Source: Gemmatimonadetes bacterium 13_1_40CM_69_22 (GTDB taxonomy: Bacteria > Gemmatimonadota > Gemmatimonadetes > Gemmatimonadales > GWC2-71-9). Taken from it: DNA of 64,000 bases. Position numbers and translations under genes: made by a program. Shown piece after piece: positions 1 through 8,230 of the stretch. The notes beneath the pieces were generated by a model. The model had not been told where the DNA came from, made no database searches, and worked only from the letters and a program-made list of their open reading frames with translations. Every line of letters starts with the position of its first letter. Position 1 is the first letter of the stretch. The DNA lies in NCBI GenBank assembly GCA_001917665.1, contig MNEL01000042.1:16495-80494 (forward strand). Reading direction: 5' to 3'.

Positions 1-493
1 ACTCGCGATAAGTCGCCGACTGGCCGAAGTTCTCCTCGACCTCGACCTCGATCGCCCGCAGCGCTACGCCGGGCGACGCGGTGAGCTCGCGGCAGACGCG
101 CCCGGCGAGGTACTGCGCCAGCATCTCGACCGTGGTGTTCGGGATCGGGAGCAGCGCGCAATCGATCTTCGGAAAGACGTAGCGCGGCCTGCCGTTGACG
201 GCGACCGCCACGCTGTCGCCCTCCTCCCGAACCTGGAGCTTTGGGTTCTGGATTGGCAGCAGCACCTTGTGGTCGAGCTCGTCGGTGAGCCGCTTCATCA
301 GCTGTTTCAACTCCGAGAAATCGACCACGTAGTGCGCCTCGGGGTCGAGACCGCCTTCGACCAGGACCCGGGTGCGGTAGTTGTGGCCGTGCAGCGTCTC
401 GCAGCGGTGTCCCGGGAACGTGATGAAGTGCGCGGACGCGAAGACGTGGTTGTCCTTCGTCACGGCGACCGTGAACAGCTTACGCGCGGCCAT
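1..493 (-). CDS. 6-pyruvoyl-tetrahydropterin synthase / QueD-like protein (partial, runs off window start)
   Basis: Reverse-strand translation from ATG at 493: MAARKLFTVAVTKDNHVFASAHFITFPGHRCETLHGHNYRTRVLVEGGL...; CETLHGHNY is the PTPS zinc/active-site signature. Confidence 0.85.
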   Translation of the reverse strand, partial: MAARKLFTVAVTKDNHVFASAHFITFPGHRCETLHGHNYRTRVLVEGGLDPEAHYVVDFSELKQLMKRLTDELDHKVLLPIQNPKLQVREEGDSVAVAVNGRPRYVFPKIDCALLPIPNTTVEMLAQYLAGRVCRELTASPGVALRAIEVEVEENFGQSATYRE

Positions 494-1394
494 CGGCTGC
501 CCTTTCCCCCCGCTCCCCCCAGCCGCCCTCGAGCAGGACGACATAGATCGCCGCACCCGTGAGGTCAGCGGTGGCGCCGGGGTTTCTCGCGTTGCGCTCG
601 TCTCGCAGCTCGCGATCGAGGGCGGCGATTGCCGCCTGTCCCGTGGGTGTGCGCACGCCCCCTGCGTCGATCACGCCACGCGCCCGGCGCTGCACTCGAA
701 CCGCTTCCTCGGGGCCCAGCTTGCGCGCGATGTGCGTGTCGGGCCAGGCGGCGAGCAGGGTGAGATACGCCTCCACGACCGCGTCGCTCCAGGGGAGCCC
801 CGCGGCGAACGCCCGCCGCAGCGCCGGCGCGCCGGCGTCGAACGTGGTCTGGAAGTCGGTGGCGTACTCGCGCGCGACGGCATCCCGCTCGGCCGCGAGG
901 GCCATCGCCTCGCGCAACGTCACGGTCGGAGTGCCGGCGACATCCTGGTCCCGCGTGCGGCCGAGGCCGCCGGGCGCGGCGCGGCGGATCGCGGCGTATG
1001 CCTCCCGCGCATCGGCCACGGTGGTCTCAGCGAGCGTGGCGGCGAGGGCGCTCCGCAGCGGCGCGCCATCGGGGGGGAGGCGCAGCGCGGCACGGGCGAG
1101 CGGGGCGAGCAGCAACACCAGGCCGAGGTTGGTGTTGGACGGCGCCCAACGGGCGGTGGCCTCAACGGCGGCGCGGATCGTGGCGCCGAGCGGGTGGTCT
1201 CCCGCCGCGGCGAGTGCCGGGCCAATCGCCACGGCGCTCGCGAGGAAGTCTTCATAGGTCGCGTCGCGGAACGCGGCGAACGGGGACACGTTGCCGGGCT
1301 TGGGAGCGCTCGCTTCGAGCAGGCACGCGAGCTGCGCCGCGGCGGCGACCTCGGCCGCGCGCGCCGGGGCCGTGGCGCCTCCCGTCGGGCTCAG
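480..1394 (-). CDS. Triphosphoribosyl-dephospho-CoA synthase (CitG)-like protein of the H4MPT cluster; start uncertain
   Basis: C-terminal part of ORF 480..2246: LACLLEASAPKPGNVSPF...SNTNLGLVLLLAPLARA... typical of the CitG/MdcB fold. No clear ATG/GTG; a CTG overlapping the upstream stop (CTGA) is possible. Confidence 0.7.
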   Translation of the reverse strand: MSPTGGATAPARAAEVAAAAQLACLLEASAPKPGNVSPFAAFRDATYEDFLASAVAIGPALAAAGDHPLGATIRAAVEATARWAPSNTNLGLVLLLAPLARAALRLPPDGAPLRSALAATLAETTVADAREAYAAIRRAAPGGLGRTRDQDVAGTPTVTLREAMALAAERDAVAREYATDFQTTFDAGAPALRRAFAAGLPWSDAVVEAYLTLLAAWPDTHIARKLGPEEAVRVQRRARGVIDAGGVRTPTGQAAIAALDRELRDERNARNPGATADLTGAAIYVVLLEGGWGERGERAADGRA

Positions 1395-2296
1395 GGCGGC
1401 GTCAGGCGCCCGAGGAGATGCTCGACGATCGTCGCCGCGACGTCGATGGAGGTTGCTTCCTGCAGGCCGCGCCATCCCGGGATTCCGTTCACCTCGACTA
1501 CATAGTGCGTGCCGTCGCGCGCCGGGAGCAGGTCGACGCCGGCGTAGTCGGCGCCGACGGCCCGGGCTGCGCGGAGCGCGAGCTCTGCTTGCGCGGCCGA
1601 AAGCGTGGTCCCCCGCGCTCGCCCGCCGCGCGCCAGGTTCGTCTTCCAGCCGGCCGCGCTGCGCTCGATCGCGCTGACCACGCGGCCCCCTACCACGAAG
1701 ACCCGCAAGTCGCAGCCGTCGTGCTCGATGGCGCGCTGAACATAATATACCCCCCGGATCGTCTCCAGCGTCCGGAACACGCGGAACGCCATCTCCTCGG
1801 TCGTGACGCGCACCATGCCGAGCCCCATCGATCCGAACAGCGGCTTCACGATCACGTCCCCGAGCGTGCGGAACGCCGCCATGGCGTCGTCCGGGCTCTC
1901 GCACACCACGGTCTCGGGCACTGCGAGCCCCGCCTGCTCGAGGATCGCAGTCGTCCACAGCTTGTCCACGGTGCGCTCGATGGTGCGCGGGGAATTGATC
2001 ACCGGGATGCCCTGCTCCTCGAGCGCGTGCAGCGCATCCACCCGGAAGATGATCTGCTCCAGGGAGCCTGCGGGGATGATGCGCGTGAGCACCGCATCGC
2101 AGCGCGCCAGCTCGACGCCGCGGCTCGTAAAGCCCGGCCGCGAGCCGCCCCCCTCCCCCTCCCCCCGCCCTCCCCCCAGGCGTGCGGCCAGCCCCTCGTA
2201 GGGCAGCACGCGCCCCTCGTGGCCCCGCGCGGCGAGCGCGCGGCACAGTTGATTGGTGTGCCAGCCGTGCCGCGCGGCGAGGATCGCGATGCGCAC
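1391..2296 (-). CDS. RimK-type ATP-grasp ligase (H4MPT/methanofuran cluster)
   Basis: VRIAILAARHGWHTNQLCRALAARGHE...INSPRTIERTVDKLWTTAILEQAGLAVPETVVCES...VKPLFGSMGLGMVRV...VVEVNGIPGWRGLQ: ATP-grasp motifs. GTG start at 2296. Confidence 0.8.
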   Translation of the reverse strand: MRIAILAARHGWHTNQLCRALAARGHEGRVLPYEGLAARLGGGRGEGEGGGSRPGFTSRGVELARCDAVLTRIIPAGSLEQIIFRVDALHALEEQGIPVINSPRTIERTVDKLWTTAILEQAGLAVPETVVCESPDDAMAAFRTLGDVIVKPLFGSMGLGMVRVTTEEMAFRVFRTLETIRGVYYVQRAIEHDGCDLRVFVVGGRVVSAIERSAAGWKTNLARGGRARGTTLSAAQAELALRAARAVGADYAGVDLLPARDGTHYVVEVNGIPGWRGLQEATSIDVAATIVEHLLGRLTPP

Positions 2297-2298
2297 CG

Positions 2299-2700
2299 CT
2301 AATTCGTCTTTTCGCCGATCAGGATGGTCACGCCGCCCGTAGCAAAGTTGGCGAGATCCGCCGCCGCCGCCTTGAACCCCGGCGTGGCGATCCCCTTCTC
2401 GAGCGCGGCTCGGGACTCCCATCGGAGGTCGGCCATGCGGTATAGCGTCGGCCGCTGGCCGTCGATGGTCGCCGCGAACTTCACCAACTCCACGCGCGTG
2501 ACCCCGATCTCCTGTGCGTGGGAAGCGAACAGCGGCACGTGCTTCTCGGCGTAGTACTTCTCGAACGCCGCGGTGTCCTTCGGCTGGTTGTACAGCACGA
2601 GCACCGACGCCTGTACGCCGACGGGCGGGGGCGGGGCGGCCTCCTTGGTGCACGCCGTCAGCATGGCGACGGCGCAGAGACTGAGTAACGAACGCTGCAT
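2299..2700 (-). CDS. EthD-family lipoprotein
   Basis: MQRSLLSLCAVAMLTACTKE lipobox, followed by VLVLYNQPKDTAAFEKYYAEKHVPLFASHAQEIG...RMADLRWESRAALEKGIATPGFKAAAADLANFATGGVTILIGE (EthD-like). Confidence 0.75.
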   Translation of the reverse strand: MQRSLLSLCAVAMLTACTKEAAPPPPVGVQASVLVLYNQPKDTAAFEKYYAEKHVPLFASHAQEIGVTRVELVKFAATIDGQRPTLYRMADLRWESRAALEKGIATPGFKAAAADLANFATGGVTILIGEKTN

Positions 2701-2738
2701 GGAATCGCTCCTTCGTCGTGGGGAGTGGGCGCGACGTG

Positions 2739-3704
2739 TCAGCTCTCGACGAGCGACGCGCGCAGCACCTCGGGGTTGAGCCGTCCCGCGTGGTACGTCT
2801 TCCCGCTCTGGGCGCTCGTCAGCCACACCTCCGCCGGGCTGAACAGCAGCGGGTCGATCTTGTAGAAGTCTCCTGCGTACCGCTTGAAGATCTCGGAGAA
2901 CGGCGTGCCGTAGTCCTTCGAGGCGGAGGCCGGGATCTTGGGTACGAGGTCGGCGAGCAGGGCGTCCTCGGCGTTCACGGTGTAGCGCGCCTGCCCACCG
3001 TACAGGATGCAGTCGTTGGTGCGGCCGATGGCGCGCAGGTCGTTCTTGGCGACCGGCGGCAGCGCGGCCGTGCCGATGCCGCTCACGATCTGCTTCAGGT
3101 CGAATCCCAGTGTGTCCATCTTGTGCAGCCCGGTTTCGAGGATGCGGGCCGCGATCTGCACGCCGCCCGCCAGGCTCGCCGTCGGCGCCACGACGAACGT
3201 GAGCTGCGGCGGCGCGAGCCCCGCCTTCCGGCCCACCCACGCGGCCACCGCGTCCGTCGGGGCGTTCCGCGTCTCGAGCACCAGCACCCCGCGCTCCGCC
3301 GTCTCGCCGTAGCCGAGCTTCTCGAACAGCTCCCGCTCCACTCGGGCATGGGCACGGAGCGGCCCCGAGCCCATCGCGAAGTATTTGTCAACCTGGATTG
3401 CCCAGCCGGCGTACTGGGAGGCCATGCAGCTCACCGCCGGGTGGTCGGTCCACACCCGCACGCCGGGCCACGGGTCGCCGCCGATCTGGACTGGCGTGTA
3501 GTCGACGTGGCCAATCCCGCCCATGCAGATCTCGGCGAGCGCGAGCCCCGCGCCATAGCCCCCCGGCATGTCGATGCCGGCGTCGATGACCCGCGCGCCG
3601 CACGGCAAGGTCCGCACGGCGACCCGCATCGCGTCGGCCTTCGCCGCCATCTGGTCCGCAATCTCCCAGGCACGAGCGTTCAGGCGCAGCGCCCCGCTGC
3701 TCAT
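2739..3704 (-). CDS. mch: Methenyl-tetrahydromethanopterin cyclohydrolase
   Basis: MSSGALRLNARAWEIADQMAAKADAMRVAVRTLPCGARVIDAGIDMPGGYGAGLALAEICMGGIGHV... matches the Mch family; neighbours are fhc genes. Confidence 0.93.
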   Translation of the reverse strand: MSSGALRLNARAWEIADQMAAKADAMRVAVRTLPCGARVIDAGIDMPGGYGAGLALAEICMGGIGHVDYTPVQIGGDPWPGVRVWTDHPAVSCMASQYAGWAIQVDKYFAMGSGPLRAHARVERELFEKLGYGETAERGVLVLETRNAPTDAVAAWVGRKAGLAPPQLTFVVAPTASLAGGVQIAARILETGLHKMDTLGFDLKQIVSGIGTAALPPVAKNDLRAIGRTNDCILYGGQARYTVNAEDALLADLVPKIPASASKDYGTPFSEIFKRYAGDFYKIDPLLFSPAEVWLTSAQSGKTYHAGRLNPEVLRASLVES

Positions 3705-4465
3705 TCCGCCACCCAATGCAGGATCTCTCCCTTGCCCAGCTCGGCGAGGTCGCCCGAATGACGCTCGTACCGCCCGGCGATGTGCCGGTCCTCGACGGCG
3801 AGTCCGTAGCGGGCGCGCAGGTAGCGCAGCAGGACGGGGACGTGCGGTGGCTGGTACGTGCAGGCGTACCGGAACGTCGCCGGGCACTCGATGGCCCCGA
3901 GCGCCACGATCGACCCGCGCTTGAGGAAGCGGCCCGCGCCCGCTGCCGTGCTGCCGAACACCACCACTGTACCGGCGATCATTGCCCTCCCCGTTCGCGG
4001 TCCCGCATTCCCCGTCACCACGATGAGCCCGCGCCGTGCCCCGGCGCCCGCCCGCGCGCCTGCGTCGCCTCGAATGACGATCTCTCCGCCCGCCATCCCG
4101 CGGGACGCCCCCGGGCGCGCGCCCCCCGCATTCTCGCCGGCGCTTCCGTGCACGTCGATCCGGCCGCCCTCCATGGCGAGGCCGAGGTCAGGCCCGACGT
4201 TGCCGGCGATGAGCATTTCGCCTCCGGCCATCCCGGTGCCCACACCCTCGACCCGCTCCAGGTCGCCTTCGATCCGCAGGGACGTGGAGCGCTCGCCCGT
4301 CACGGTGAAAAAGTCGCCCAAGCGCGCGCGCCGCCCGCCGTGTAGCACGGGCAGCTCCCCGATGGCGCGCGCATCGAGCGACGCAAATCGGTCGGCGACG
4401 ATGCAATCCGCGACGAGCGTGTGCGCAGGCGCGGTGGCGAGCGTCAGCACGACGGTGTCGCTCAT
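3701..4465 (-). CDS. fhcC: Formylmethanofuran dehydrogenase/hydrolase subunit C
   Basis: Gly-rich beta-helix repeats (GGEMLIAGNVG..GGRIDVHGSAGENAGG..GGEIVIRGDAGARAG) as in FwdC/FhcC; 4-nt overlap with mch. Confidence 0.9.
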   Translation of the reverse strand: MSDTVVLTLATAPAHTLVADCIVADRFASLDARAIGELPVLHGGRRARLGDFFTVTGERSTSLRIEGDLERVEGVGTGMAGGEMLIAGNVGPDLGLAMEGGRIDVHGSAGENAGGARPGASRGMAGGEIVIRGDAGARAGAGARRGLIVVTGNAGPRTGRAMIAGTVVVFGSTAAGAGRFLKRGSIVALGAIECPATFRYACTYQPPHVPVLLRYLRARYGLAVEDRHIAGRYERHSGDLAELGKGEILHWVAE

Positions 4466-5352
4466 GCCATGATCTTTCTGAGATGAAAGTGATGCGGCCC
4501 CAGCTTACCGCCGTAATTCCCCGCCGTGATCCCCTGCACGCCGGGCCGGCACGCTGCGCGGATCCCGGCTTGCATCGCCGCCTCGATCGCCGGAGCGTCC
4601 GTCCCGTCGAGCACGATCTCGAGCACGCTGTTCACGCCCGCCGGCACCCGTGACTCGGTGATGGCGCGGAGCGTGGGGTCGAAGGCGTCGTTGGTCGTGG
4701 CGATCATGTTTCGGTAGCGCTTCGAGCCCACCTTGCTCCCGCTCCGCACGACGCCCCCCGGGAACGGGAGGATCACCCCCGGGAGGTCAGTCATCGCCAG
4801 GACGGCGGCCTCCGCCGCCGCGAGTGCCGCGTCGACGTCCCCGGCGAGGATCAGAAAGTTGCCGCCGCCCACCCCCTTCTGCATCCCGAACGTCTCCTCG
4901 ACGAGGAACTCTCCCTCCATCACCGGTAGGCGCCAATAGCGCTTGCCCCCGATCACCTTGCTTGCCTGGAACCCGTCACCGAACACCCGCAGCGCCTTGC
5001 CAACGGCGAGCCGATCGGGGACGTCGGGGAGGCCGTCGAAGCAGGCGGTCGTGGGACAGGTGAGCACGGTCTGGCCGATCCGCACGATCAGCTGTTGCGG
5101 CAGGCTTTCCTTGTCCATCGTCAGGAACAGCACGCTGACGCCGGGGCGCCCGTCGGGAGTCGCGCTTTCCGGCAGCTCGCGCTCGATTCCCGCCTCGCAC
5201 TTGCAACCGATCACCGACGTGGCGAAGCCCGTAAGTTTCACGGCTGCTGCTCTCGCCCACTTCGGGTTCCGCCCGGTGATGATCAGCCGGGCGACCCGCA
5301 TCGTGAACGCCTCGGCGAACGTGTCGTCGATGGCGACGCCGTTGATCTTCAT
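4462..5352 (-). CDS. fhcD: Formylmethanofuran:H4MPT formyltransferase
   Basis: MKINGVAIDDTFAEAFTMRVARLIITGRNPKWARAAA...TSVIGCKCEAGIE...: Ftr/FhcD family. Confidence 0.95.
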   Translation of the reverse strand: MKINGVAIDDTFAEAFTMRVARLIITGRNPKWARAAAVKLTGFATSVIGCKCEAGIERELPESATPDGRPGVSVLFLTMDKESLPQQLIVRIGQTVLTCPTTACFDGLPDVPDRLAVGKALRVFGDGFQASKVIGGKRYWRLPVMEGEFLVEETFGMQKGVGGGNFLILAGDVDAALAAAEAAVLAMTDLPGVILPFPGGVVRSGSKVGSKRYRNMIATTNDAFDPTLRAITESRVPAGVNSVLEIVLDGTDAPAIEAAMQAGIRAACRPGVQGITAGNYGGKLGPHHFHLRKIMA

Positions 5353-6983
5353 GATACCGGCTCCGCCCCGTAGTTCTCGAACGAGACGCAGGCGTAGTCT
5401 TGGAAGAAGCGCTTCAGGTCCTTCGTGACGGCGGCGTCGTACTCGGGGCGCACTGCCAGCCGGCGTCCGGCGGGCGCCCGGCGCAGTTGGCCCTCCTCGA
5501 CCACGATGGTCCCACCTTTGATCACGTGGCGCGGCGTCGCAAACATCTGCGCGCGGTCGGGATGGTCCGCGTAGATGGTCACGTCGGCGTCCGCACCCGC
5601 GCCCAGGTGTCCCTTGGTCGTCAGGCCGAGCAGGCGCGCGGGGCCCGCGCGCGTGATGATGGCGATCTCGGACAGCGTGTACTCGCGTGCCAGCCCGTCG
5701 AGCAGCGCGCTCCCCGCGAACATCTTCTGGTTGACCCGCTTCAACTGCTCGTCCCGGTAGGTCCGGTCCATGAGCAGGCGGATGAGCTGCGGATAGGAGA
5801 GGAAGGACCCGCCATTCGGGTGATCGGTAGAGAGCACCACGCGCCACGGATCGCGCGCCAGCAGGAACAGCTCGAGCCCCACCGCCCATTGCAGCGCCGC
5901 GACCGCGGCCTGCTCGCGGTACGCGTACGGGACGATGCCGCACCCCGTCTCGAGCTCGCTGTCCACGTTCACCCACTTGCGGCCGGTGCTCGTGTACAAG
6001 AGGTGCTCGACCGGCGCATCGGCGGTGAGGGTCGTCGCCGGCCCGAACATCACCTGGCCCACGTCCGCACTGATTTCCGGATGGGCGTTCACATGCTCGA
6101 TCACGTCCCGCGCGGCGGACTTCCACCCCTTCCCCCGCTCCCCACCGTAGCTGTGGAACTGGAGATGCGTGAAGTGCGCGCGCTGGCCCGCCAGCGCCTG
6201 CATGCTCTGGAGCGTCGTCGCGACGTTCCCCGGTTGACCCAGGTTATTGCAGTGAATGTGCACCGGGTGCGGAAGCTCGAGTGTGTTGGCGGCGCCCGCG
6301 AGCACCTCCAGGATCTTCCGCGCGGTCACGCTGCTCGACCCCACCGGATCGTCGATCCCGCCTACGTTGCGCTCTGCCCCCCCCGACTTCCAGCGCGCGA
6401 TGCCGCCCGGGTTCACGATCTTGATCGCGTAGGCTCGGGTGGCTCCGAGGAGCCACGCCACATACTGGCGCACTCGTGCCAGCTCGCCTGCCACCAGCTG
6501 GCGCAGCAGATAGTCGTCGTTGCCGAGCAGCACGAAACAGCCCGCATCGATGATCGGCGTATCGTCGAGCTCGGCGTGGGCATGCCGGGCCGCGAGCGGA
6601 GCGACCGCCGCTTCCATCGCGGTCGTGTAGCCGAGGCCGGCATAGCGGTAGCCCGTCGTGAACGTGCTCGGGATCGTGCCGCCCGTCCCCGACCGCGCGA
6701 TTGCGCCGTCTGCGAGCCTCGGCGCGGGCACCGGATCGGCGGCGTGCTCCTCCGGCAGCAACCGGCGGCCCTGGTTGACGCTCGAGCCGGCGATGTGTGC
6801 GTGGATGTCGACGCCCCCCGGCATCACGATCATCCCGCGCGCGTCGAGCCGCGGTACGTTGGAGGGGAGCTCGACTACGATGCGATCGCCCTCGATGCAC
6901 ACGTCGCGCACCTCCCCATCCACCCCGTTCGCCGGATCGTACACCGTGCCGCCGCTGATGCGGAGCCGCGAGGCAGCGCTCAT
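5349..6983 (-). CDS. fhcA: Formylmethanofuran dehydrogenase/hydrolase subunit A (amidohydrolase)
   Basis: 544 aa; GGVDIHAHIAGSSVNQGRRLLPEEH, AIKIVNPGG, VHIHCNNLGQPGN, THLQFHSYGG, LSTDHPNGGSF metal-binding motifs of FmdA/FhcA. Confidence 0.95.
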   Translation of the reverse strand: MSAASRLRISGGTVYDPANGVDGEVRDVCIEGDRIVVELPSNVPRLDARGMIVMPGGVDIHAHIAGSSVNQGRRLLPEEHAADPVPAPRLADGAIARSGTGGTIPSTFTTGYRYAGLGYTTAMEAAVAPLAARHAHAELDDTPIIDAGCFVLLGNDDYLLRQLVAGELARVRQYVAWLLGATRAYAIKIVNPGGIARWKSGGAERNVGGIDDPVGSSSVTARKILEVLAGAANTLELPHPVHIHCNNLGQPGNVATTLQSMQALAGQRAHFTHLQFHSYGGERGKGWKSAARDVIEHVNAHPEISADVGQVMFGPATTLTADAPVEHLLYTSTGRKWVNVDSELETGCGIVPYAYREQAAVAALQWAVGLELFLLARDPWRVVLSTDHPNGGSFLSYPQLIRLLMDRTYRDEQLKRVNQKMFAGSALLDGLAREYTLSEIAIITRAGPARLLGLTTKGHLGAGADADVTIYADHPDRAQMFATPRHVIKGGTIVVEEGQLRRAPAGRRLAVRPEYDAAVTKDLKRFFQDYACVSFENYGAEPVS

Positions 6984-8230
6984 GCGCCGAGCCGCTCGCG
7001 CAGCGAGCGCAGCGCGCCGGCCGCGGTGGGCGGGCCTGTGAGCACAGGCCGCAGCGGCAGTGGCACGTCGTCCATCCGGAACGCCGTGCCGCCCTCATGG
7101 ATGCCCGCGATGCCGGTGTCCAGCGCGACCGCTGGCTTGAACGACGCTGCGCTCACCCGCGGCCCGATCGCGACGGTCACGAGCGGCGCCAGTCCCGTGG
7201 CCATCGGCTCGGGGACGCTCGCCGGTGAGCCGATCACCAGCGCGGCGTCGATCTCACCGGCGGCGAGCAGCGCCACCGCGCCCGGCTGGGGGCGGTAGGT
7301 GGGATACCCCGGCGCGAAGTCCACCGCGAACGGAAAGCCGGTCTGCCAGGTGAACACTGCGTCCGCGCCCGAGCGGTTTCCTCCGCCGCGCAGCACGACC
7401 AGCGCGCAGCGGGTCGGCGCGTTGAGCGCCTGCGCGAGCGTCACGAGCGCCTCCGCCACGTCCGGGTCGGCCGGGGCGGCGCCCGGCTCCCCGTCGGCGA
7501 CGAGCGCCACGTAGCGGCCCGCGCTCATGCGCCGCGCGAGCTCCACAGCGGACCGGAACCGCTCGTGGTCTGTGGCCACTCGGCCCTGCACCGTCGCGCG
7601 CATGACGCCGAGCGCGTCCATCTCGTCCCCGGGCGCGACCGCGACACGGGCGGCGGCATCCCCGGGCCCACGCCGCGCGCCCACGTCCACCGCGATCACC
7701 GTGCGACTCCTCCGGCCCTCGGGGGTCTGGAGGCCCTGCGGCTCAACGGCGTAGCGCGAGGTGAAGCGCGGGTAGCGCTCCGCCGGGTCCGTGCCCCAGA
7801 ACACGATCACGTCGGCCCGCTGGCGGATCTCACCCAGCGTTGCCGCGGCCCGGCCGCGCCGCTGGGCGGCGAGAATCCCGGCTGCCGCGCCGGAGCTGAC
7901 GCTGTCGAGCATCGCGCCGAGACGATCGCCCAGCGCCACGGCTTCGCGCTGCGCTTCGCAGGACAGGTCGGCGGCGAGGTACACGAGCGGCCGCTGCGCT
8001 GCCCTCAGGAGTCGCGCGGCTTCATCGAGCGCCTGCTCGAGCGGCGCCGTGCGGCCGTGAACCCGCACGTCCGGCGTCATCGTGCCGTCGCCGAACCACG
8101 CGGCGCCCAACGCGCAGGCGTTCCGTGCTTCGCCAATGCGATCGTGCTGTAGGACGACGGTGATATCGTCACAGGCGCATCCGCAGCCAAGGCAGGTGAC
8201 GTGCTCGACTCTCCGCGTAGCGGCGCTCAT
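6980..8230 (-). CDS. fhcB: Formylmethanofuran dehydrogenase/hydrolase subunit B
   Basis: MSAATRRVEHVTCLGCGCACDDITVVLQHDRIGEARNACALGAAWF...: FmdB/FhcB; 4-nt overlaps on both sides. Confidence 0.9.
   Translation of the reverse strand: MSAATRRVEHVTCLGCGCACDDITVVLQHDRIGEARNACALGAAWFGDGTMTPDVRVHGRTAPLEQALDEAARLLRAAQRPLVYLAADLSCEAQREAVALGDRLGAMLDSVSSGAAAGILAAQRRGRAAATLGEIRQRADVIVFWGTDPAERYPRFTSRYAVEPQGLQTPEGRRSRTVIAVDVGARRGPGDAAARVAVAPGDEMDALGVMRATVQGRVATDHERFRSAVELARRMSAGRYVALVADGEPGAAPADPDVAEALVTLAQALNAPTRCALVVLRGGGNRSGADAVFTWQTGFPFAVDFAPGYPTYRPQPGAVALLAAGEIDAALVIGSPASVPEPMATGLAPLVTVAIGPRVSAASFKPAVALDTGIAGIHEGGTAFRMDDVPLPLRPVLTGPPTAAGALRSLRERLGA

Noticed and set aside
381-1505. Long plus-strand ORF (374 aa) opposite the CitG-like gene
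   Set aside because: Shadow ORF from high GC. Arg/Gly/Ala-rich with no recognisable motif, while the minus strand encodes recognisable families.
6125-6145. Purine-rich run in fhcA as a possible repeat insertion
   Set aside because: The encoded HSYGGERGKGWKSAARDV has about the spacing I expect for FhcA, so it is not obviously an insertion.
5400-7298. 632-aa plus-strand ORF opposite fhcA/fhcB
   Set aside because: Antisense shadow of clearly conserved fhcA.
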